DNA of 64,000 bases from Streptomyces althioticus (GTDB lineage: Bacteria; Actinomycetota; Actinomycetes; Streptomycetales; Streptomycetaceae). Under the pieces are notes generated by a model. That model was not told the origin of the DNA, ran no database searches, and worked only from the letters and a program-made list of their open reading frames with translations. This document shows positions 58,532 to 64,000 of the stretch, piece by piece. A program made the translations under genes and the position numbers. The stretch is taken from assembly GCA_014649355.1 (NCBI GenBank), contig BMSW01000001.1, positions 608,677 through 672,676 on the forward strand, given 5' to 3'. Position 1 is the first letter of the stretch. Every line of letters starts with the position of its first letter.

Positions 58532-59044
58532 GTGAGCGCAGAAGAGAACCCCGCGAACGGCGTCCCGGCCACCCCCGCCGGCCCCCAGCCCGAACCCCTC
58601 CGTTTCTTCGGGACGACCTGGGTCGACCACTCCCGTGGGTACGCCGCCCGCCGGCTGGGCGTGGCCGTCGGGTCGCTGGCCGCCGCGGCCGCCGCCTGCT
58701 TCGTGCTGCGGTTCGCCTACCAGGGGCTTCAGATCGCCGCCGTCGGCGGCTTCGTCTCGCTGCTCGTCGTCGTGATGTTCGCGGTCTGCAGCGCCCTCGC
58801 CTTCGGCCACACCTGGGGCTCCTTCTCCACCCGCCCCGACCCCGCCCGCCAGTCGTCCCTGCGCGGACTGCTGTCCATCGGGTTCGTCGGCTCGCTCCTC
58901 GCCTACTTCTTCCGCTCCCTCACCGAGGCCCCCGGCGAGAAGCTGCACCGCGCCGAGTACGAGCAGGCCCGCGAGGAGTACGACCGCCGCGTCACCCGCC
59001 GCTCCGGCAACCCTTCGCGCAAGCGCCGCCGCCGCGACACCTGA
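58532..59044 (+). CDS. hypothetical membrane protein, four-helix-like
   Basis: The 170-residue protein has about three helices (AVGSLAAAAAACFVLRFAY, IAAVGGFVSLLVVVMFAVCS, LLSIGFVGSLLAYFF) between a soluble N-terminus (PLRFFGTTWVDHSRGYAARR) and a strongly basic C-terminus (RRSGNPSRKRRRRDT). It resembles uncharacterised Streptomyces membrane proteins; I assign no function. GTG 58532 has CACAAT 6 nt upstream; GGGAGGAG is 13 nt upstream, so either mode of initiation is possible. Confidence 0.78.
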   Translation: MSAEENPANGVPATPAGPQPEPLRFFGTTWVDHSRGYAARRLGVAVGSLAAAAAACFVLRFAYQGLQIAAVGGFVSLLVVVMFAVCSALAFGHTWGSFSTRPDPARQSSLRGLLSIGFVGSLLAYFFRSLTEAPGEKLHRAEYEQAREEYDRRVTRRSGNPSRKRRRRDT

Positions 59045-59112
59045 CCCGCGTCCCGGCCCAACTCCCGGGAAAACCCGCACCCCACCTCCTGCCCCGCGGC
59101 GACCATGGCCGC

Positions 59113-59901
59113 ATGACGCCATCAAGGGCCGACCAGGTCCCCCACACCGCCCGGGCCCACTCCTTCAACGCGGTCGCCGCGCAGTACGCGGACCACCGCC
59201 CCACCTATCCGCCCGCCCTGTTCGACGCGATCGAGGAGCTCACCGCCCGCCCGCTCGCGGGATGCCGGGTCGCGGACGTCGGCGTCGGCACCGGGACGGC
59301 CACCGCCCGCCTGCTCGAACGCGGCGCGCACGTCGTCGCCGTCGAACCGGGCGAGGGCATGGCGGGGGAGTTCCGCCGCCGCCTCCCCGGCACACCGGTC
59401 GTCCGCGGCGACGGCAACGCCCTTCCCCTCGCCGCCCACAGCGCCGACCTGATCACCTACGCCCAGTCCTGGCACTGGACCGACTCCGCCCGCTCCGTCC
59501 CCGAGGCCCTGCGCGTACTGCGTCCGGGCGGCGCCCTCGCCCTGTGGTGGAACACCAGCGCCGACGACGTCCCGTGGATCGCCGAGGCGTCCGCGCGGGC
59601 CGGCCGGCACTTCGGGCGGGACTTCTCCCGCGAGAAGGACGACATCGGCGCCGCGACAGCCGACCCCTCCGGCCGTCTGGACTTCACGCGCCGCACCGTC
59701 CGCTGGAGCCGCCGCATCCCCGTCGACGCCCACCTGGCGAACATCGGCAGCCACTCCGTCTTCCTCGTCCAGAGCCCCGACCGCACCGCCGCCTTCCTCG
59801 CCGAGGAGCGCCGCCACGTCCTCGAGGTGTTCCCGGACGGGATCGTCGAGGAGACGTACGACGTCGTCCTCCTCCTCGCCTCCAGGCCACCGGCGGCTTG
59901 A
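59113..59901 (+). CDS. class I SAM-dependent methyltransferase
   Basis: The 262-residue protein has SAM motif I VADVGVGTGTATARLLERGA, VVAVEPGEGM after it, the acidic motif GDGNALPL, and LRPGGALALWW. The order SFNAVAAQYADHRPTYPPAL at the start is typical of the Methyltransf_11 group, close to small-molecule O- or C-methyltransferases; the substrate is unknown. It precedes the ABC exporter by 33 nt but has its own upstream region; a shared transcript is possible. Confidence 0.88.
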   Translation: MTPSRADQVPHTARAHSFNAVAAQYADHRPTYPPALFDAIEELTARPLAGCRVADVGVGTGTATARLLERGAHVVAVEPGEGMAGEFRRRLPGTPVVRGDGNALPLAAHSADLITYAQSWHWTDSARSVPEALRVLRPGGALALWWNTSADDVPWIAEASARAGRHFGRDFSREKDDIGAATADPSGRLDFTRRTVRWSRRIPVDAHLANIGSHSVFLVQSPDRTAAFLAEERRHVLEVFPDGIVEETYDVVLLLASRPPAA

Positions 59902-59914
59902 CGCGTCCGCGCCG

Positions 59915-59955
59915 CCGGGAGGAGTATTCATCACATGATGAATTATTCCTCCCGG
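59915..59955 (+). promoter_or_regulatory. hairpin sequestering the ABC ATPase ribosome-binding site
   Basis: CCGGGAGGA (59915-59923) pairs with TCCTCCCGG (59947-59955), and inside it TTCATC (59927-59932) pairs with GATGAA (59937-59942). The Shine-Dalgarno is in the outer stem, and both candidate ATG codons (59935, 59938) are in the loop or inner stem. The same sequence could be a protein operator. Confidence 0.65.
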
Positions 59956-60726
59956 CCCCCGGAGGAGCCGGCCGTGCACGCCCAGGACCTCACCGTCGTC
60001 CGGGGATCCCGCACCGTGCTGCGCGGCCTCGGCTTCACCGTCCCGCGCGGCCGCATCACCGGCCTCCTCGGCCCCTCCGGCTGCGGCAAGTCCACGCTGA
60101 TGCGCGCCGTCGTCGGCACCCAGGCCAAGGTCAGCGGCACCCTCGACGTCCTCGGCCGCCCCGCCGGCCACCCCTCCCTGCGCACCCGCATCGGCTACGT
60201 CACCCAGGCCCCGTCCGTCTACGACGACCTGACCGTCCGCCAGAACCTCGACTACTTCGCCGCGATCCTCGACCCGGGCAGATCCGCCGCCGACCGCCGC
60301 CACGACAACGTCACCCGGGCCATCGCCGACGTCGACCTCACCGGCCACGCCGACTCCCTCGCCGGCGCCCTCTCCGGCGGCCAGCGCAGCCGCGTCTCCC
60401 TCGCCGTGGCCCTCCTCGGCACGCCCGAGCTGCTGGTCCTCGACGAACCCACCGTCGGCCTGGACCCCGTACTCCGCCGCGACCTCTGGCAGCTCTTCCA
60501 CGACCTCGCCGCCGAGCGCGGCGCCACCCTCCTCGTCTCCTCCCACGTGATGGACGAGGCCGAGCGCTGCCACGAGCTGCTCCTCATGCGCGCGGGCGAG
60601 GTCCTCGCCGACGGCACCCCCGAGGCCCTGCGCACCCGCACCGGCGCCGACACCGTCGAAGCCGCGTTCCTCAGGCTGGTCGACGAGGCCACCGCGGCCG
60701 CCCGCACCAAGGAGTCCTCCCGATGA
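59935..60726 (+). CDS. ABC transporter ATP-binding protein (drug-exporter type)
   Basis: The 263-residue ATPase has Walker A GPSGCGKST, the Q-loop TQAPSVYDDLTVRQN, the signature LSGGQRSRVSLAVALL, Walker B ELLVLDEPTVGLDP and the H-loop SSHVMDEAERCHE, the DrrA/CcmA/Nod-factor type. ATG 59935 and 59938 are alternative starts in the loop of a hairpin that covers the GGGAGGAG ribosome-binding site. The permease follows with a four-base overlap. It would power export of a lipophilic compound or drug. Confidence 0.95.
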   Translation: MMNYSSRPPEEPAVHAQDLTVVRGSRTVLRGLGFTVPRGRITGLLGPSGCGKSTLMRAVVGTQAKVSGTLDVLGRPAGHPSLRTRIGYVTQAPSVYDDLTVRQNLDYFAAILDPGRSAADRRHDNVTRAIADVDLTGHADSLAGALSGGQRSRVSLAVALLGTPELLVLDEPTVGLDPVLRRDLWQLFHDLAAERGATLLVSSHVMDEAERCHELLLMRAGEVLADGTPEALRTRTGADTVEAAFLRLVDEATAAARTKESSR

Positions 60727-61478
60727 CCGCCACGAGCGGACTCAGCCTGCCGCGCACCACCGCCACCGCCGCCCGGGTCCTGCGCCAGCTCCGCCACGAC
60801 CCGCGCACCATCGCGCTGATGATCCTCGTCCCGTGCGTGATGCTCTTCCTGCTCCGCTACGTCTTCGACGGCAGCGCCCGCACCTTCGACACCATCGGCG
60901 CCTCGCTGCTCGGCATCTTCCCGCTGATCACGATGTTCCTGGTCACGTCGATCGCCACCCTGCGCGAACGCACCTCGGGCACCCTGGAACGCCTGCTCGC
61001 CATGCCCCTCGGCAAGGGGGACCTGATCGCCGGCTACGCCCTCGCCTTCGGCGCCGTAGCGGTCGTCCAGTCGGCCCTCGCCACCGGCCTCGCGGTGTGG
61101 TTCCTGGACCTCGACGTCGTCGGCAGCCCCTGGCTGCTGCTCCTCGTCGCCCTGCTCGACGCGCTCCTCGGCACCGCCCTCGGCCTGTTCGTGTCGGCGT
61201 TCGCGGCGTCCGAGTTCCAGGCGGTGCAGTTCATGCCGGCGGTGATCTTCCCGCAGCTGCTGCTGTGCGGCCTCTTCACCCCGCGCGACGCCATGCACCC
61301 GGTCCTGGAGGCGGTCTCCGACGTCCTTCCCATGTCCTACGCCGTCGACGGCATGAACGAGGTCCTCCACCACGCCGACCTCACGACCGCGTTCCTGCGC
61401 GACATCACGATCGTCGCGGCCGTCGCCCTCCTGGTCCTGACCCTGGGCGCGGCCACCTTGAAGCGCAGGAGCGCATAA
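60723..61478 (+). CDS. ABC-2 type permease
   Basis: The 251-residue permease has about six helices; PRTIALMILVPCVMLFLLRYV opens it, SIATLRERTSGTLERLLAMPL is the ABC-2 cytoplasmic coupling segment, and GLFTPRDAMHPVLEAVSDVLPMSYAVDGM (read as PVLEAVSDVLPMSYAVDG) is the conserved last extracellular loop. It starts at ATGA over the ATPase stop. Together they form a one-ATPase, one-permease exporter. The neighbouring methyltransferase might modify its cargo, but that is speculation. Confidence 0.94.
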   Translation: MTATSGLSLPRTTATAARVLRQLRHDPRTIALMILVPCVMLFLLRYVFDGSARTFDTIGASLLGIFPLITMFLVTSIATLRERTSGTLERLLAMPLGKGDLIAGYALAFGAVAVVQSALATGLAVWFLDLDVVGSPWLLLLVALLDALLGTALGLFVSAFAASEFQAVQFMPAVIFPQLLLCGLFTPRDAMHPVLEAVSDVLPMSYAVDGMNEVLHHADLTTAFLRDITIVAAVALLVLTLGAATLKRRSA

Positions 61479-61620
61479 CCAGCCCGTCCGGGCGGCGGGG
61501 GCGAATCAACCGCCCCGCACCCCCACGGGCCCGTCCGCCCACCGGACACCCCCGCCCCCACCACCCCCCGGATGGGACAATCGCCCCAGGACGACCCACC
61601 CCCGGAGGGCACCCCCAGCC

Positions 61621-62433
61621 ATGACCCAGAAAGTCGCAGTCCTCGGCACCGGCAAGATCGGCGAAGCCCTGCTCAGCGGAATGATCCGCGCCGGCTGGTC
61701 CCCCGCCGACCTCCTGGTCACCGCCCGCCGTCAGGAGCGCGCCGACGACCTCCGCGCGCGTCACGGCGTCACCCCGGTCACCAACCAGGAAGCCGCCAAG
61801 ACCGCCGACACCCTGATCCTCACGGTCAAGCCGCAGGACATGGGCACCCTCCTCGACGAGCTCGCCCCGCACGTCCCCGCCGACCGCCTGGTCATCAGCG
61901 GCGCGGCGGGCATCCCCACCGCGTACTTCGAGGAGCGCCTCGCCGAGGGCACCCCGGTCGTCCGCGTCATGACCAACACCCCCGCCCTCGTCGACGAGGC
62001 CATGTCAGTCATCTCCGCCGGCCGCCACGCCACCGCGGACCACCTCGCCCACGCCGAGGAGATCTTCGGCGCCGTCGGCAAGACCCTCCGCGTCCCCGAG
62101 TCCCAGCAGGACGCCTGCACGGCGCTCTCCGGCTCAGGACCTGCGTACTTCTTCTACCTGGTCGAGGCCATGACGGACGCCGGCATCCTGCTCGGCCTGC
62201 CCCGCGACAAGGCGCACGACCTGATTGTGCAGTCCGCGATCGGCGCCGCGACGATGCTCCGCGACAGCGGCGAGCACCCCGTGAAGCTGCGGGAGAACGT
62301 CACCTCCCCCGCAGGCACCACCATCAACGCCATCCGCGAGCTGGAGAACCACGGCGTCCGCGCGGCCCTCATCGCCGCCCTGGAGGCCGCCCGCGACCGC
62401 AGCCGCGAGCTCGCCTCCGGCAACAACGGCTGA
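61621..62433 (+). CDS. proC: pyrroline-5-carboxylate reductase
   Basis: The 270-residue enzyme reduces P5C to proline. VAVLGTGKIGEALLSGMIRAG is the NAD(P) site, TLILTVKPQDM and VRVMTNTPALVDEAMSVIS follow, and TALSGSGPAYFFYLVEAM with LRENVTSPAGTTINAIREL is the catalytic C-terminal domain. A CGGAGGG box lies about 10 nt before ATG 61621. The GACAAT at about 61575 may be its -10. It converges on trpS with an 8-nt gap. Other pro genes are not nearby. Confidence 0.96.
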   Translation: MTQKVAVLGTGKIGEALLSGMIRAGWSPADLLVTARRQERADDLRARHGVTPVTNQEAAKTADTLILTVKPQDMGTLLDELAPHVPADRLVISGAAGIPTAYFEERLAEGTPVVRVMTNTPALVDEAMSVISAGRHATADHLAHAEEIFGAVGKTLRVPESQQDACTALSGSGPAYFFYLVEAMTDAGILLGLPRDKAHDLIVQSAIGAATMLRDSGEHPVKLRENVTSPAGTTINAIRELENHGVRAALIAALEAARDRSRELASGNNG

Positions 62434-62441
62434 TCACCGGC

Positions 62442-63473
62442 CTACCGGGCCGCGGCCGGCGTCACCGCCTCCACGTCCGAGGCGGGGAGCAGCCCGATCG
62501 CCCGGTAGGCGGCGTCCACCGTCGGCCGCGCCATCCCCCGCGCCCGCTCGGCCCCCTCCCGCAGCACGGCCTCCAGATGGCCGGGGTCGGCGCACAACTC
62601 CTGGTGCCGCTTCCGCAGCGGCCGCAGCACCTCGATCACCGCGTCCGCGGTGTCTCTCTTCAGCGCCCCGTACCCGTCGTAGGACGCCGCCAGCTCCGCC
62701 GGCTCCCCACCGGTGCAGGCCGCCAGGATCTCCAGCAGATTCGCGAGCCCCGGCCGCGACTCCCGGTCGTAGACGACCTCGCTGCCGCTGTCGGTCACGG
62801 CGCGCATGACCTTCTTCCGCACCACGTCCGGCTCGTCCAGCAGATAGACGATCCCCGGCCCGGTGTCGTCGCTCTTGCCCATCTTCGAGACGGGGTCCTG
62901 GAGGTTCATCACCCGCGCCGCCACCGCCGGGTTGGTCGCCCGCGGCACGACGAACGTGTGTCCGTACCGCTGGTTGAACCGCACGGCGAGGTCCCGCGCC
63001 AGCTCCACGTGCTGCGTCTGGTCGTTCCCGACGGGCACCTCGTCCGCCCCGTACGCCAGGATGTCCGCCGCCATCAGCACCGGATACGTCAGCAGCGACA
63101 GCCGCACGCTCCCGCCCCGCCGCCGCTCACGCGCCGCCTTCTCCTTGTACTGGATCATCCGGCGCATCTCGCCGTCCGTGGCCACACACTCCAGCAGGTA
63201 CGACAGCCGGGCGTGCTCGTCCACATGGCTCTGCACGAACACCGTGCACCGCTCCGGATCCAGCCCGGAGGCCAGCAGCAGCGTGGCCGCCTGCCTGCTC
63301 AGCCGGCGCACCCGCGCCGGATCGTGGTCCACGGTGAGGGCGTGCAGGTCGACGATGCAGAACAGCGCGTCCGCCCGGTACTGGTCCACCGTGGCCCACT
63401 GCCGCATGGCTCCGAGGTAGTTCCCCAGCGTCAGATGTCCGGTCGGCTTGATACCGCTGAAGACCCGAGTCAT
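62442..63473 (-). CDS. trpS: tryptophanyl-tRNA synthetase, auxiliary (TrpRS1-like)
   Basis: The 343-residue class I synthetase has the HIGH-type motif TGHLTLGNYLG (residues 11-21) and the KMSKS-type motif KMGKSDD. Residue 9 is Lys where the Bacillus enzyme has Gln, in the loop near the tryptophan/indolmycin site. Position beside proC and the attenuated leader fit the auxiliary, indolmycin-resistant TrpRS of S. coelicolor (SCO3334), which is induced when Trp-tRNA is short. The main trpS would be elsewhere. It is preceded by a Trp-Trp leader peptide and terminator. Confidence 0.92.
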   Translation of the reverse strand: MTRVFSGIKPTGHLTLGNYLGAMRQWATVDQYRADALFCIVDLHALTVDHDPARVRRLSRQAATLLLASGLDPERCTVFVQSHVDEHARLSYLLECVATDGEMRRMIQYKEKAARERRRGGSVRLSLLTYPVLMAADILAYGADEVPVGNDQTQHVELARDLAVRFNQRYGHTFVVPRATNPAVAARVMNLQDPVSKMGKSDDTGPGIVYLLDEPDVVRKKVMRAVTDSGSEVVYDRESRPGLANLLEILAACTGGEPAELAASYDGYGALKRDTADAVIEVLRPLRKRHQELCADPGHLEAVLREGAERARGMARPTVDAAYRAIGLLPASDVEAVTPAAAR

Positions 63474-63547
63474 CTCTCTTCTCCCTACTCCTGTCGAGCG
63501 TCGGTGGCCGCCGCCCGGGGCGGCCGCCCCTCGAGCTCCGGAGGGAG

Positions 63548-63578
63548 AAAACGAAACGGCCGCCGAGGCGGCGGCCGT
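63548..63578 (-). terminator. attenuator terminator of trpS
   Basis: On the minus strand a 9-bp stem (63570-63578 with 63556-63564, five-base loop) is followed by the U-rich TTCGTTTT (63555-63548). It lies between the leader peptide and trpS, 75 nt before the trpS start. Confidence 0.85.
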
Positions 63579-63604
63579 GAGGTGCATACGCAGGACGACC
63601 GCCG

Positions 63605-63646
63605 TCAGGCGGCCCACCAGAACTGGCTGTGCGTACGCGTCGTCAT
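63605..63646 (-). CDS. trpS leader peptide with tandem Trp codons
   Basis: The 13-residue peptide is MTTRTHSQFWWAA. Two consecutive TGG codons sit just before the stop, so ribosome stalling at low Trp-tRNA would change folding of the downstream RNA and prevent the terminator, as reported for the S. coelicolor auxiliary trpS. TACTCT (63653-63658, minus strand) lies 6 nt before its ATG, so this mRNA is probably leaderless and begins at the leader peptide start. Confidence 0.85.
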   Translation of the reverse strand: MTTRTHSQFWWAA

Positions 63647-63659
63647 GCCCCGAGAGTAC

Positions 63660-64000
63660 GCCCCCGGGCGGGGACACCGCAGCGAGTTGACACGCACCTG
63701 GGGGATCCGTAGTGTTCTCCGAGTTGTCCGACGTGAGCACCGACTCCGGTCGGCCCCGGACAGCCACTCCGCAAGTACCACTACTGATCGACGTCAGCAG
63801 CCTGTCTGCCGGCGCGTCATTGTCGTGCGTATTCGTGGAATGAGGAATCCGCACCCGAAAGGGAGCAGGACCCCGATTAGGTCGGGAGCCGGGAATCCGC
63901 TAAAGTCTCACTCGTCGGAACGGCCCGCAACGGCCGGAAAGACGAACCCCGCTGACTGGGGGTCAGAGCGAGAAACTGGATCTGATAAAGTCGGAACCGC
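63660..64000 (+). promoter_or_regulatory. probable rRNA operon promoter and leader region
   Basis: TTGACA (63687-63692) and TAGTGT (63710-63715), 17 nt apart, make a near-ideal promoter. Farther on, a TTAGGTCGGGAGCC block followed by TAAAGT (63901-63906) is a second promoter-like site. The final AACTGGATCTGATAAAGTCGG closely resembles the conserved leader upstream of 16S rRNA in Streptomyces rrn operons. No protein gene is seen. The 16S gene should begin a few hundred bases right of the window. Confidence 0.7.

Overview
The window is chromosomal DNA from a Streptomyces. It is very GC-rich with strong third-position GC bias, the gene set is typical of the genus (sigE-cseABC, lsr2, an SCO3374-family gene, auxiliary trpS with a Trp-Trp leader peptide, DisA/RadA), and the gene order matches, as far as I recall, the conserved core around SCO3334 to SCO3406 of S. 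coelicolor in reverse. I see no transposase, integrase, tRNA, CRISPR array or prophage. This is core genome.

Layout. 1-8.2 kb: end of a metalloprotease, tilS, hpt, ftsH and folE on the plus strand, converging on a minus-strand folate operon (folP, an NTF2-like gene, folB, folK, a DUF3180 gene). 8.2-19.5 kb: a membrane coiled-coil protein, a coupled pair of bacterial-PH membrane proteins, a solitary nuoD paralogue converging on a MidA/NDUFAF7-type methyltransferase, a two-component system, a TmrB-like P-loop protein, an ArsR-type regulator and a threonine-aldolase-like PLP enzyme. 19.6-25.1 kb: a tightly coupled pantothenate/NAD/CoA operon (DUF2520, panC, nadB, nadC, coaX). 25.1-31.6 kb: small unknowns, a BlaI-like regulator, an N-acetylglutamate-synthase-type acetyltransferase, lsr2 and clpC. 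31.7-36.3 kb: secreted HAD phosphatase, M23 peptidase, a TetR/MFS efflux pair with a duplicated operator, then a degenerate tandem repeat array. 36.3-41 kb: the sigE-cseA-cseB-cseC cell-envelope stress operon and mutY. 41-51 kb: a second two-component system whose kinase has an extra outer C-terminal domain, PAP2 phosphatase, disA and radA, and a large fusion of an ECF-sigma-like domain to a membrane-anchored BACON domain. 51-62.4 kb: Ppx/GppA phosphatase, sugar isomerase, TetR, ilvD, a PQQ-propeller Ser/Thr kinase, an SH3 protein, a methyltransferase, an ABC exporter and proC. 62.4-64 kb: trpS with a transcription attenuator, divergent from what looks like the promoter region of an rRNA operon whose 16S gene lies beyond the right edge.

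How the genes work together. Several blocks are pathway units: folate (folE, folP, folB, folK), NAD and CoA (panC, nadB, nadC, coaX), protein quality control (ftsH, clpC), envelope stress (sigE-cse) and genome integrity or c-di-AMP signalling (disA, radA, mutY). Many genes share one start architecture: a TAnnnT hexamer 6-7 nt before ATG/GTG with no Shine-Dalgarno sequence, the expected pattern of leaderless mRNAs.

The observations most worth following are the nuoD paralogue with Trp at the quinone-binding Tyr position beside a MidA-type methyltransferase, the sigma/zinc-finger/TM/BACON fusion, the hairpin that buries the ribosome-binding site of the ABC exporter, the 26-codon coupling ORF before panC, and two degenerate repeat arrays of 65-90 bp period. 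Assignments rest on reading the translations and motifs; no database search was possible.
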